This document shows, piece by piece, positions 41,242 to 51,649 of a stretch of 64,000 nt of DNA. Positions within the stretch are counted from its first letter, which is position 1. Each line of letters opens with the position of its first letter. The stretch is from positions 62,001 through 126,000 of the forward strand of contig NW_020289986.1 of the NCBI RefSeq assembly GCF_003144245.1. The letters run 5' to 3'. The notes under the pieces are model-generated. The model was not told the DNA's origin, searched no databases, and was given only the letters and a program-made list of their open reading frames with translations. Origin of the DNA: Jaminaea rosea. Its lineage: Eukaryota > Basidiomycota > Exobasidiomycetes > Microstromatales. The position numbers were made by a program, and so were the translations under genes.

Positions 41242-43056
41242 ATGGCTCACTTCCGCGGCCTCTCCTCCCTCGACCTCACGTCAGTAGATGTCGAAGGCGG
41301 GCCAGGGGCAGCACGACTAGACGATGATTATTTCGTCGGCTTGCCGCTTCTCTCTTCTTCGCACCAGGCCGATCTACCCTGGACTGCGGCTGGGCCAGCG
41401 TCATATGCGTCCTCTTCATCAGCATCTGCAGCTTCAACATTGTCCCTCCAAGCACTAGGTGCTAGCGTGCGGCAGCATCTGGGCTACGCAAGAGCGGGAT
41501 GGACAGATTCGCTACGATGGCGACAGGTTGCGCACCTGGTCGTCGAATCTTCGGCTGTGCGGCTGAGCATGATCAAGGGTCTCATCCTTTCTTCGGCAGT
41601 CGTTCTCATCATCTTCTTCTTTGAGCTCGCATTTTTCCCTGCGCAGCTCTACCCACGCAGCTCTCCTTCATCATCATCGACCAAACGTGATGCAGCTGGG
41701 ACATGGAGCGAAACAAGCAGCGTCCTCTGGCTCTACCCGGTAATCGCCATCTCATACTATATGGCCTCGTCCTGGACGCTCGACGTAGCAAAGACGGCCT
41801 ATCAGCTGCAAGCGCATCGTCGCGCCTTTTCCACCTCGTTCAGCGCCTCATCTTTTGCGCCTTCCGCCAACCTCAGACGGCGCATCCTGCTCCAGTCGTA
41901 TCAACCGCTCCTCTTCATCAATTACGCCCTCCTCGCTCTGCTCGTACGCAACTACGTGCCCTTTGTTGGGCCAGCGCTGGCCTTCGGGCTCATCAGTGCG
42001 GTAGATGCCTTCTACTGCTTTGATCCAGTGATGGCGAGTAGGGGTTGGCCGATCGAGCGCAGATTACGATACGTAGAGAGCCGGTGGGCATACATGACCA
42101 CCTTCGGCCTACTGCCGACCGCGGTATCCTACTTCCATCCCTCAGGGCTAGTCAATCTATTCCTTTTCATGGCCATCTACCCCTTCTGTACCGTCCTCGC
42201 CCTCCTCGCAAATCCGCTGCCGCGCTCCTCAGAAGGAAGCAAGGGCGGCTCAGCAGCGGGAACACCCAAGTCGGCCTTCCTGCCGGCAAGGATACCCCTC
42301 TTCCTTCCCACAGCGATACTTTATAGGATCGCCATGCGTTTCGCCCCTCCAGCTGGCAGTGACGTGGCTTACCTCGAGCAGAGCGCTTCACGGTACGGCG
42401 GTCGAGGGGCTCCGCATCAGAGCTTTGGTGCTGCTATGGCGGGCAAGACGCCAGGCGTCGCGGCATATGGCGGTGGTACTGGAGGAGCAGCGGGCTTCTA
42501 TTCTGGAGGACCAGCTTATGGCGGGCAGGGCTCTGTGAATGGGATGGGCTACGGGCAGGACGCCTCGACCATCAATGGTTGGGCGGGTGGAGCGGCTGGC
42601 ACGATGGGCAATGGAGGCGCGGCGTCAGGAGGACCAGCGCTCGGTCGCAGAACGGCCGCGCAATTCGTAGGTGGTGTGTGGCAGGGGCAGGGCCAAGCGC
42701 AACAAGCATCAAGGTGGGGAGCGGGCCCCAACGGTGCGGCTCAGCAGGCTCAGCAGCCATACGCAGCCTTTACTGCCGCTCAACAGACGGGAGCCGCCTC
42801 GTCTTCAGCTGCGACACCAGCGAGACGAACTCAGCAAGTACATTTGCCGCAGCAAGCGCGGAGCGAGTCGCCTGACGTGCAGATTGGTGCAGTGCTGCTC
42901 AACGGCGCAGGTCCCAGCCCAGGAGCGGCGCCTCAGCATGCTACGTACGCTCACGCTGGTGGTATGGGCGCGCATGGCGGCTCGCCGATCAAGGTCGGGC
43001 CACCACCAAAGGGGCCTGCGAGAGGAGGCGGTGGAGGCGGCAAAAAGGTGGATTGA
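41242..43056 (+). CDS. EI24 (etoposide-induced 2.4) family ER membrane protein
   Basis: Intronless, 604 residues. Residues about 95-370 carry the EI24 pattern: an amphipathic stretch (WRQVAHLVVESSAVRLSMIK), then membrane segments GLILSSAVVLIIFFFELAFF, LWLYPVIAISYYMASSWTLD, PLLFINYALLALLVRNYVPF with VGPALAFGLISAVDAFYCFD, a conserved loop (KGWPIE-like RGWPIERRLRYVESRWAY) and LVNLFLFMAIYPFCTVLALL. The last 230 residues are Gly/Ala/Gln-rich and disordered. Animal EI24 is an ER protein linked to autophagy and to nuclear import; fungal members are little studied. The stop is 206 bases from the Gid7-like stop (convergent). Confidence 0.82.
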   Translation: MAHFRGLSSLDLTSVDVEGGPGAARLDDDYFVGLPLLSSSHQADLPWTAAGPASYASSSSASAASTLSLQALGASVRQHLGYARAGWTDSLRWRQVAHLVVESSAVRLSMIKGLILSSAVVLIIFFFELAFFPAQLYPRSSPSSSSTKRDAAGTWSETSSVLWLYPVIAISYYMASSWTLDVAKTAYQLQAHRRAFSTSFSASSFAPSANLRRRILLQSYQPLLFINYALLALLVRNYVPFVGPALAFGLISAVDAFYCFDPVMASRGWPIERRLRYVESRWAYMTTFGLLPTAVSYFHPSGLVNLFLFMAIYPFCTVLALLANPLPRSSEGSKGGSAAGTPKSAFLPARIPLFLPTAILYRIAMRFAPPAGSDVAYLEQSASRYGGRGAPHQSFGAAMAGKTPGVAAYGGGTGGAAGFYSGGPAYGGQGSVNGMGYGQDASTINGWAGGAAGTMGNGGAASGGPALGRRTAAQFVGGVWQGQGQAQQASRWGAGPNGAAQQAQQPYAAFTAAQQTGAASSSAATPARRTQQVHLPQQARSESPDVQIGAVLLNGAGPSPGAAPQHATYAHAGGMGAHGGSPIKVGPPPKGPARGGGGGGKKVD

Positions 43057-43262
43057 TTCAAATCGCGGAAATGAGAAAATACGAGGGCATTGCCAGCCTA
43101 ATCATCATGCTTTGTTCACTTCAATGGGCCTTGCAATAGTCAGTCAGATGCTAATGAAAAGAGTCGTGATCATTGACAATGCTTCAAGCCATATGCTTGT
43201 CGTGTTGGATGCGCAGAAGAGGAAGGACGTACCGCACGTGTACCGTAGACGCACTGCCCCGC

Positions 43263-46200
43263 CTACAGGATGCCAGGAACCTCGACGTCCTCCTCAATGT
43301 CCTCCTCCACGTCGTCCTCCTCATCGTCTTCGTCCTCCTCCTCCTCTTCCAGCTCCTCATCTTCATCCTCCTCATCATCATCTTCATCTTCCTCGTCTTC
43401 ATCCTCGCCCTCGTCATTTTCGGCCATCTCTGCATCATCGCCTACTAATCCACCCGAACCTGCACCGCTAGAGCTACTTGCCCCACCCGCCGCCATCCTG
43501 CTCGCCCTCTGCGCGTGCATCCTCGCGACTAGGCTCGTAGCATGTGGGCCCTCGCCAGCAGCAGCAGCAGCAGCCTCCGGATCTTCTGGGGAAGAAGGTC
43601 GCATAGGGCTCATAGACCACGGGAAGGGCATTGGGCCCGTGGAAGCCGCGTTGAAGGATGCTGCGGCAGACATTGATGAAGGGACGCCGCTGCCCGTGGA
43701 GAAGAGGGTCGAGCCCGGTCTCGGCCCTCCAACAGCTGGGTCGATGAAGCTATTCGCTCGATCCCTTCCGCCGCTGTAGTCAACGTCTCCTCCAGCACTG
43801 CTGACCGCAGCAGCCACGGCTTCTGGTTGCCAAATGCGGATCGTTCCATCATCCCCGCAGGACGCGAGGAGACTGCACAGCCTTGGGTGCCAGGCCACGG
43901 CATTGACGCTTCTCTGCCCTTCACGCTCATCGTGGCCTACCAGTCTGCCGAGCATCTTTCCTGTGCCCCGGTGATAAACGTAGACGGCTCCATCCTCGCT
44001 TCCTGTCGCTACGAAATTATCCTCGTTCCCACCGAAGCAACAGCGGATCATGTCCTGCTCCATTCGGTGACCGGCCTGGAAGGTGCGAACCAATTGCTGC
44101 TCATGAATGTCCCAGAGCTGCAGCTCGTTAGGCCTTCGATTGACCAAGATGTGTTGCGAGTCGATGGATGGGTAGAGAGAGACCATTTCCTGCTCGGTGT
44201 AGATCGTACCTAGGTCTGTCAGCTTGGCCGGCTCGCTGCTGCCGGCAGCGGAGAGAGTAGAAGGTACCCCCCAGAAATGGAGGGCGCCACGCTGGTCCTC
44301 GTTGAATGTTCGCGACCCTCCACCGACGCCTATCACGCCTGGTTGGGATGACTGAGAGCCAGATGCTGCCCCTGAATCGGTCGACGTCCGGAAGATGTGT
44401 ACGGGCGAGGGGCTTTCAGACGGCGACCAAGAGTTCTGCGAGGAGCGATTGGTTGAGGCAGAGCCGCGATGACCTGCAGAGAGCCTCGCCAAGCCGCCAT
44501 TGCCGCCCGTTGTAGTCGAGCTTGAGATTGAAGCTGATTGGCCGCCTTGCTTGAGAGGTGCTGATCTCCAACTGACGCCAACAAGATACCTGCCATCCGG
44601 AGTGAAGCGCAACGCTAGAACGCGAGATGGCCATGTTCTGCACTCAGCGATACGCTGCTTCCCTAGGCTCCACCAGGTAATGTCTCCGTCCATGCCAGCA
44701 GTCACGAAGCTGTCTCCACTTGGATGCCACTCGGCGGCATAGATCGTGTACTTGTGCGCGCGCCTGATCACGCTTTGCTCGCTAGTGCGCCACTGCCACT
44801 GGTACACGTCCGTGTCCGACGCAACGAGCAGCGTCGCATCATCCGGTGACCAAGCCACGGTCGAAACCTCGTGGCTATGGGGGCCAAGCTTCGTGACCAT
44901 CTCGCAACGTTCACTCGTGATGCTCCACACGATGACTACCTTGTCCTTCCCGCCCGTGGCAAGCCACCGCCCGTCGTGCGAGAAGGCCATGACCCATACC
45001 TGATCCTCGTGGCCACGTAGAATGTGCGTTGTAGTCGAGGGGAAGATGGTCCGGTCAGAGCGATGGTCGGTGTAGAGGGAGATGTGCGACGACGAGGGCA
45101 GGTTGAAGAAGGGATCGAGCTGCTTTTGATGCATCTGTGCTTGCTCGAGGAGATGTGGTAGACGGCGACTGGGCAGCATCACATTGGGCGATACGGCAAA
45201 CTCGATGTCCTCCAGAAGCTTTCGCCGTGAAAGCTCGCCGGTGCCTGCCCACTGGGCGCGACTCTTGAGCTCTTCCGGTGAGCTAGACATTACGAGGCTC
45301 GACAGGAGGTGGAGACGATCTGATCCGTGGCTGAGCGGCGTGAGGCGGTCTCGGAGGACAGAGAGAGCCTTCTTGGTATGGCCACCCTCAACAAGCTCTA
45401 GGTAGCGCTGCTGTTGCAAGAGGAAGCGGATCGAGTCGAGCGACTGGCTGCCGGGGTCACGTAGCACGATGTCGAGGTCCGCAGCGGTAGAGTACGAAGA
45501 TGCGCCATTGGACGAAGCTGATGTCGATGCGGTGTGTGATCCTGCCACGACCGAGTCCTTGGAACCTGGCGCTTTGCGTGCTGCCGCATAGGTGAGACCG
45601 TCTATGAGTAGTCGCTCAGCGTTGCGCCAGTCGCCATCGAGGACAGCTGAGCGAAAGGCGGTGATGGACGGGTGCTCAAGGATGACGCCTGCTTCTGCCT
45701 CTAGCGACTTTGCAGATGATCTGAGTGATGGAAAAAGGGGGCCTCAGATCAGCTGGACTCTCTATATGCTGGTCCACTTGGCGGCTGCACTCACTCGTAT
45801 CCCATCTCACGCAGCGATTGCACAGTCAGGCGCACAAGCTCTCTTCGATCGACTCTGCTGCCCTCATAGAGTGGGCGAAAGCCTGCATAGTCGGCCGTCT
45901 CGGGCGGTGGCAGTGATGCCGACGTCGAGCCGTTGGTATCTTTGCCGTTGCTGAACCTGGTGCTGCCATGTCTATGATGGCTATGACCGTTGCTACTCGG
46001 TCCTGCTTCGATGTCCATACTGCTGGCGCCATTGCCGTGTCCATTACTGATGCTGCTGCCACCTCCATTCGTATGATGCGATGACGAGGCTGATGAGCCC
46101 CTGTATGCTCGCGACATTCGAGAATGCGATGCTGTGAGGGGGAGAGGGGTTGAATGTTAAGCGACTGGGAACGACGGTTGTCACCGATTGCTGCGACGCC

Positions 46201-46734
46201 CCACTCACGTTGACTGTCCGGCGAGATGGCCGATTGCGGGTCTACTGATAGCGATGACGAGGGCGATGATGGCGATGAGTCTTCCTCCAGGGACAGGCGC
46301 ACCCTCTTTGGAGGGCGAGACGACTGAATACGGTCCTCTGAGTCAGACGTCGTGATGGCTTGCGGCGGTGCGGGTGTGGAGGAGGATCGGAGGGTGTCGT
46401 CCAGCTGAGTGCCGCTAATATTCAGCAGCTGAAGAGCGGATGTTGAGCCGGTGTTTGTGTTGATGCTAGGGTCGACGACGTTGCCAGTTGTTGTTTCAGG
46501 ATGCTGGTCGAATAGATGTGTAGGTGGATGCGAGGAGGGAGCCGACAATGCTGTTGGTGGTGGTGGTAGTGGAGGATCCAACGCTGATCCGGCGTCTGCG
46601 TGCGCCTCAGACGATGAGGATGCTGCTGCGAACGATGTTGATGATGAAGACGATGAGGAAGACAACGGCAATGGCGATGATGATGGTCGTGGTAGTAAAG
46701 ATAAGGCAAAGGTGGAGCGAGGGGTCGTGTCCAT
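43263..46734 (-). CDS. GID7: Gid7/WDR26-type WD40 subunit of the GID/CTLH ubiquitin ligase
   Basis: Three exons, 46209-46734, 45795-46131 and 43263-45720, about 1106 residues. After 190 disordered residues comes a LisH-like segment (RRELVRLTVQSLREMGYESS) and a CTLH domain (EHPSITAFRSAVLDGDWRNA, ALSVLRDRLTPL), exactly as in WDR26. WD40 repeats follow: THILRGHEDQVWVMAFSHDG, HSHEVSTVAWSPDDATLLVA, HKYTIYAAEWHPSGDSFVTA, then WPSRVLALRFTPDGRYLVGV, interrupted by a Ser-rich insert, and VNAVAWHPRLCSLLASCGDD. The C-terminus is a long acidic tail. In yeast Gid7 organises GID into a higher-order E3 that degrades gluconeogenic enzymes; the same is inferred here. Confidence 0.92.
43275..43430. repeat. Acidic-tail trinucleotide-rich tract in the Gid7 gene
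   Basis: Imperfect repetition of TCCTCGTC/TCTTCATC units on the plus strand, encoding about 50 almost unbroken Asp/Glu residues on the minus strand. It is likely to be length-variable. Confidence 0.6.
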
Positions 46735-47309
46735 TCACTTGTTGCTGCTGAGCTCGGTGCTCTTTCCAGTGTTGGATCCCCGCCGTCGTCGTGGCCTGCG
46801 AGCGGGGCTCGCACAATGTACGGAGGCTAGGCGAGCGGTCGACGCAATGTGCAGCAAGCCAAGCAACAGGCTGACGTGGGCGGGCGAGCGACGAACAGGA
46901 CGCTCGAGGCGGCCTAAGCAACACGGACAGCAGGGTGGGTTTGAGGGCGAATGGCAGAAGCGAATAGGAGAGCGCGATCAAAGCGGGCGATGAGGATTCG
47001 ATAGTCAAAGTAGGAGAGAAAGGTGACTTTGTGATGACCAGGCAACAACCACAGGCTCGTAAATTTGGCGTCTCAGCAAGCAAGTCGAGGCCGGCCGAAC
47101 CGGTGCTCGGAGTTGAGTCGAGTTCGGGGGCAAGGTCAGGGCGGGCAGAAAAGTTGATGGCCCGTGCCCTTTACGATGAGAGTGGGTGAGCAAAGCAGCC
47201 CTTCTCGACGTAAAGCTGAAAACAATGGCATGCTGGATTGCGTATAATCGGCGAGAAACGAAGAGAGCACAGCGATCTTGAAGAGCGGCTTCTATATACG
47301 AGAAACGGG
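46735..47309. other. Gap between Gid7 and the NADAR gene
   Basis: Promoter of the Gid7-like gene and 3' end of the NADAR gene (both minus strand). No coding signal I trust. Confidence 0.4.
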
Positions 47310-48501
47310 TCATACAGTCTTTGCGCCCGAGCCCCAGCCAAGGCCAGCAGACTCGGCCAGCAGGTTGCGAGTAGCCTTGAGCGCCTTGCCCAGCTCATTG
47401 CGCCCAACGCCAGGTTTGGAGGCTCCAATGCCTCGACCAGCGCCCCAGAAGACGTCGGTAGGCGAAGCATTGATGAGGTCGGCGCTGCGAAGCGGGGAAG
47501 GTGGGCAACGGAACAGTCAGCCTTGGCCTTCACTTTACTCTTTGGGCAGCTGATACTCACTCCCCCGTCTGTAGCAGCCTTGAGCGCAAGGCGCCATGCT
47601 GCGTGAATTTGAGCAGTCTGCGGAGAAAAATGGTGATGCAGTGATCAGTTGTGGTTCTCTCCCAACCTCGCTACCTGACTCTGCTGGCACTTACAAGACT
47701 TCTCTCATTGCGATGACATTGAGCCCCTCCGCCCTCCAGCCCTTTCGCACATCAGGCGCATGCTTGCGTGCCACCCTCACAGCCTCGGAAGGCGTCTCTG
47801 CTCGGCGAACGGCTTTTGCCAGGTCCGGACGATGCGGGAATTTGAGCGATTGGAAGAGATGCTCTGCGGTGGGATAAGTAGGAGTTAGTCCTGCAGCATC
47901 GTCATCTCAATGTCTGTGCCGCTTGCTCACCTGCTGAGGAGTACCTGATTCCATCGTAGTAAATGGGAATCAGGAAGTGATTGCTCAACCAAAAGTAGGG
48001 CGCTCCTTTGTGGAGGAACTCAATTACTGCCGGTGCGTCCCCAGTCCCATCGTCTTCTTCTTGCTCTATAGCAGGCTGATCCCTCTCGCCTTCACCAGCA
48101 GGAGCGCTCACAGCGGATGCTTGCGAATTGCGACGAGATTTCTGCGCAGTTGATCCCTCAGCGGCTGGAGTTGCGTCGCCCCGTTCTGGCTGAGAAGCAA
48201 GCGCAGCGTCTTGCTTGTCCTGCTCTGCCGGCTGAGTCGCTGCGTCCGTCACAGCTGCGGCGGCTGCAGGCTCTTTGCCCTTACCACCGCCGGCCGTAGT
48301 GGCGGGCGCAGGACTTGAGCGACCTCCCTGATCCTTTGCATCATCGTCCTCGAGGTGGTAAGGCTGGGCAGCCCCATCAGCTTCGCCGCCCCTGACTGAA
48401 CTACCGGCGCGACTCGATCGCTTGCCTCCGGAGAAGAAGCGCCGCGCTTTCGTCCATGATGACGGTGGTGGGTGCTGTTCTGCAACCACGGCTGCGGACA
48501 T
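47310..48501 (-). CDS. NADAR-domain protein (YbiA-like)
   Basis: Four exons, 47931-48501, 47695-47863, 47561-47617 and 47310-47484, giving 323 residues. About 160 disordered residues (Ala/Ser/Glu-rich) precede the domain. The domain reads IEFLHKGAPYFWLSNHFLIP, IYYDGIRYSSAEHLFQSLKF, the helical block GWRAEGLNVIAMREVLLLKF, TQHGALRSRLLQTGDADLIN, ASPTDVFWGAGR and NELGKALKATRNLL. These match the NADAR/YbiA family along its length, including the WL/N, YxSAEHxFQ and LLxTGDAxLxExSPxDxxWG-type blocks. YbiA-type members hydrolyse N-glycosidic bonds of damaged riboflavin intermediates; others act on ADP-ribose derivatives. Which applies here is unknown. The 57-nt third exon is confirmed by reading phase and family match. 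Confidence 0.9.
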
Positions 48502-49230
48502 GCTGGTCAACGGTCGTAGTCTATGCTGGTAAGCTGATGAAGTGGAAGGAAGTTGATGGGTGGAAGGATGTCGTCTGGGTCTGTCCTAGGAAGAAAGGGT
48601 GGAACAAAGTGGGGAAGTTCTACTCGCCTCGAATTACCCGGTGCGAGGAGACGACATTATGCGCTACGGCCGGCGCTCGCTGCTCCTGTCGATTCTATTC
48701 GAGGTGAGACCTCCATCCATTCACGTCTTGTGCTGAGCGCCATCGCTGTCGCATTCGCCGCCGTCTCTTGGCCGTCAATGACGGCGACGACGCAGCGCTT
48801 GCGTGCTCAGCGCCGGACCCTGATTTTGGGCTGTGAACGTGGGAGCGGTTCAAAGGCGCCGGTCGCGTGGCCCCCAAGGCGGCGCTTACTATTCAGGGCG
48901 GCTCTAAGGGCCGGAACTAGGGGCCCCGTCAGCTCACTCTTGCTTCGTCCGTTAGGCGCAGCCCGATCTGCAGCCACAACCTCGCTGCGCTGATGAGTGA
49001 GTGAGAAGCAAGACAAACGGCGACGAGCTCAGGTTCGCTCCACTTGATTGATATCAGTGATCCCTGTCTGTCATCCTGATCAGACCGCGAAGAAGAACAT
49101 AAAAGGGCGGTGAGACCAAGCTCCTTCCATCCGTCCCTCTCCTCATCAGCAACTACTACTACTACCAACTCGCCTTCGCAGCAGCCTGCACACCAACAAC
49201 TCCACACCAACTCCTCACACTCGCACCGCA
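48502..49230. other. Divergent promoter between NADAR and NmrA-like genes
   Basis: 729 bases with no supported gene. The NmrA side has a TATA-like element (listed separately) and a CT/CA-rich leader with repeated ACTACTACTAC at about 49153-49165. Confidence 0.5.
49098..49106 (+). promoter_or_regulatory. TATA-like element of the NmrA-like gene
   Basis: CATAAAAGG lies about 125 bases before the ATG at 49231 and is followed by a pyrimidine-rich stretch, the usual layout of a strongly expressed fungal gene. Confidence 0.5.
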
Positions 49231-50115
49231 ATGTCTTCCATCCTCGTCACCGGTGCTACTGGCAAGCAAGGCCAAGCCACCCTGGCCGCCCTCGCTCAGG
49301 CCCAAGTAGCCAACGTCAAGGCTCTTACCCGCAACCCTTCCGGGCCCCGCGGCCAAGCCCTCTCGCAGGATTACAATGCTCAACCAGTCAAGGGCGACCT
49401 CAATGACAAGGCATCGCTCCAGTCGGCCATGTCCGGCGCCTCTGCCGCCTTCCTCGTCACCACCTTCGACGATGCCAAGGGAACGGACGGTGAAGTTGAG
49501 AAGGGCAAGATCTTCGTCGATGCCGCGCTCGCATCTCCCTCCGTCAAGCACATTGTCTTCTCCTCTGTCGGATCGGCGTCGTCTGCCCCTTCAGTCCCAC
49601 ACTTTGCCTCCAAGGCCAAGATTGAGGACTACCTCAAAGCCCAATGGAAGGGCGAGAATCGCACTTGGACTATCGTCCGTCCTGTCGCCTTCTTCGATAA
49701 CTTCGACCCCAACCCTGGAATGGCCCGCTTTGGCGCCCTCTCCTTCTTCGGATCGCTGCTCGGCAACACCAAGGTCGACTTCATCGCCGTGGAGGACATC
49801 GGCCGCGTAGCCGCTCTTGCCCTTCAGTCTCCTCAGAAGTTCCACGGCCAGACAATCGAGCTCGCTTCGCAACACCTCAGCACGGCTGACATTCAGAAGG
49901 CCATCCCCGGCGGAGCGTGGAAGATGTACATCCCGCCGTTTATCCTCTTCAAGATCTTGCCCTACGACTTGTCGCAGATGTTCAAGTGGTTCGTCAGCGA
50001 TGGCTACCATGGCGATCTGCAGGCTGTGAGGAAGCAGTTCCCCTTCTTGCTCACCTTTGAGCAGTGGGCCAAGAAGGGACAGGACGCTGCCGCCGCCAAA
50101 AAGAAGAAGGCGTAG
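49231..50115 (+). CDS. NmrA-like NAD(P)-binding protein
   Basis: Intronless, 294 residues. Residues 4-14 form the Rossmann dinucleotide motif (ILVTGATGKQGQAT); KALTRNPSGP is the second strand end. AAFLVTTFDDAKGTD and KHIVFSSVGSASS follow the NmrA/HSCARG pattern, as do the VPHFASKAKIEDYLK stretch and WTIVRPVAFFDNF. NmrA-like proteins are atypical SDRs that often sense redox state by binding NAD(P) without catalysis; the usual Tyr-xxx-Lys pair is not clear here. The C-terminus is a short lysine tail (AAAAKKKKA). Codon choice is strongly biased to C-ending codons, suggesting high expression. Confidence 0.88.
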   Translation: MSSILVTGATGKQGQATLAALAQAQVANVKALTRNPSGPRGQALSQDYNAQPVKGDLNDKASLQSAMSGASAAFLVTTFDDAKGTDGEVEKGKIFVDAALASPSVKHIVFSSVGSASSAPSVPHFASKAKIEDYLKAQWKGENRTWTIVRPVAFFDNFDPNPGMARFGALSFFGSLLGNTKVDFIAVEDIGRVAALALQSPQKFHGQTIELASQHLSTADIQKAIPGGAWKMYIPPFILFKILPYDLSQMFKWFVSDGYHGDLQAVRKQFPFLLTFEQWAKKGQDAAAAKKKKA

Positions 50116-50374
50116 CTGCAGAGGGGAGCTGAATGAGAGAGGTTCCTGGATGAGCAGTGAGGCGCTCCGGCGCTTTGAGCATCCCCAGATACCCCCTTTG
50201 TTTCATCTGTGACGGCCGCGACTCGCGTCGATTGTACCTTGGCTTTCCGGTCTCTATTTTCTCGTATAGATGCAATATCGATGGCTCGTATCCCAATCAG
50301 CAAAGTGTGATGAGTAATTGCAGTTCGCGACTGCCTCGACCTTATGTACACGGCTTCCAGCTCTGCTCTCGTGA

Positions 50375-51649
50375 TTACTTCTTCCCGATCGCATCGAGCC
50401 TTTGCGCGCTCCCGTAAACCCTCGTATCCAAACGATTGGCCTTATCATTCAGCCTCGTCAATCGCTCGTTCTGGCTAGTCAGCTCTGCACCCATGCTCTT
50501 GCCCAACTGGTTGAGCCGTCCAGCAAGGGCTCCAATTTCGTCCAGATTGTCCTCGAGCTCCCCCTCGAGCTCGTCGTCGCTCTCTGTCGCCTCGAATTGG
50601 TAGCGAGAGCGCTGTTGGAGGCGCTGCTTTTGTTGCTCTTCTGGCGAGAGGGCTTTGGACGAAGATCCTCCGAAGCGTCCTCCGCCAAAACGATCGGCGA
50701 AACGTCCCGTGCCCGTACCTGCGCCCGTGAGTGCCTGATCTGCCCTCACTTGAGCCTTGAGCGCTTCACTCCTGACGGCTTCACGTTCCTCGCGTTCCTC
50801 GATGTGTCGGTTGAGAATTCTAGCCTCCTCCGCATCCCTCTTTGCCTTCTTGTTGAATTGGATGTTCGGGCGGAAGATGGACCGATTGAGCGCCACGATC
50901 TCCTTGGCATTATCATCCGCCCTGCTGCTATGCGCCTTGCTCATGTCCAAATGACGCTCCGTATTCGCAATCTTGTCGGACTGCTCTCCAAGTTTGAGCA
51001 CTGTGCCCGTAGCAGTCTCCTCGGTCTCTCGGGCGATGCGCAGCGCGTTGCGGGTGGAAGAAAGGGACTCTTGCTTGGTAAAGCGGAGTTGCTGTTTGAC
51101 CGCTTCGACTTCGTCGTCTTCCTCGTCTTGCTCTTGAGCTTGTTGCTCGACCCCATCGTAGGCGCCGTTGTTGTTGGAATAGCTGGCAGCAGATCCTGCG
51201 CCATATTCCGCTTCGGCGTCGTCCTGGGCTGAGGCCATGTTGCGCGAGAGCTGTTGATTGCGACCGCCACCTTGTGAGCCGCCACCGTAGGCTGCATCGT
51301 AGCCAGAGCCAAAGTTGGCTGAAGGGGCTTTAGCATCGCGGAAGGTGTTGGACTGCTGGTAACCGCCGCCGCCGCCGCCGTATTGGGGTGGTTGGCCGTA
51401 CTGCTGGCGTTGCTGCTGCTGAGGGTAGTAACTTCCACCTTGGCCTCCCTGCTGCCCGTAGCCGCTCAATCCACCACCTTGCTGCTGACCGGGCGGCGGT
51501 TGCTGGCCATACATGCCCGCCGTCTCCCTAGATCCATAGGGGCCTGGCGTCGGCCCACCCCCGCCAAAGGGCGACTGACGAGGGATGTTGGCATCGACTG
51601 GCGGGATCTTGCCGCCTGATGAAGATGACTTTTTGCTGAAGATGCCCAT
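50375..51649 (-). CDS. SEC9: Sec9/SNAP-25-type Qbc-SNARE
   Basis: Intronless, 424 residues from MGIFSKKSS. A Gly/Gln/Tyr-rich N-terminus (about residues 20-150) precedes two SNARE helices. The first is about EAVKQQLRFTKQESLSSTRN through LKLGEQSDKIANTERHLD with its central Gln in EQSDKI; the second runs from DELEGELEDNLDEIGALAGR to TSQNERLTRLNDKANRLD with its central Gln in SQNERL. No membrane helix or palmitoylated Cys cluster is seen, as in yeast Sec9. The linker has NPF-free KKAKRDAEEARILNRHIEER. It acts with Sso- and Snc-type partners in exocytosis at the plasma membrane. Confidence 0.92.
   Translation of the reverse strand: MGIFSKKSSSSGGKIPPVDANIPRQSPFGGGGPTPGPYGSRETAGMYGQQPPPGQQQGGGLSGYGQQGGQGGSYYPQQQQRQQYGQPPQYGGGGGGYQQSNTFRDAKAPSANFGSGYDAAYGGGSQGGGRNQQLSRNMASAQDDAEAEYGAGSAASYSNNNGAYDGVEQQAQEQDEEDDEVEAVKQQLRFTKQESLSSTRNALRIARETEETATGTVLKLGEQSDKIANTERHLDMSKAHSSRADDNAKEIVALNRSIFRPNIQFNKKAKRDAEEARILNRHIEEREEREAVRSEALKAQVRADQALTGAGTGTGRFADRFGGGRFGGSSSKALSPEEQQKQRLQQRSRYQFEATESDDELEGELEDNLDEIGALAGRLNQLGKSMGAELTSQNERLTRLNDKANRLDTRVYGSAQRLDAIGKK

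Noticed and set aside
45826-46734. Separate 302-residue gene upstream of Gid7
   Set aside because: Its first 175 codons are exon 1 of the Gid7 gene; the rest is a wrong-frame read of intron and exon 2.
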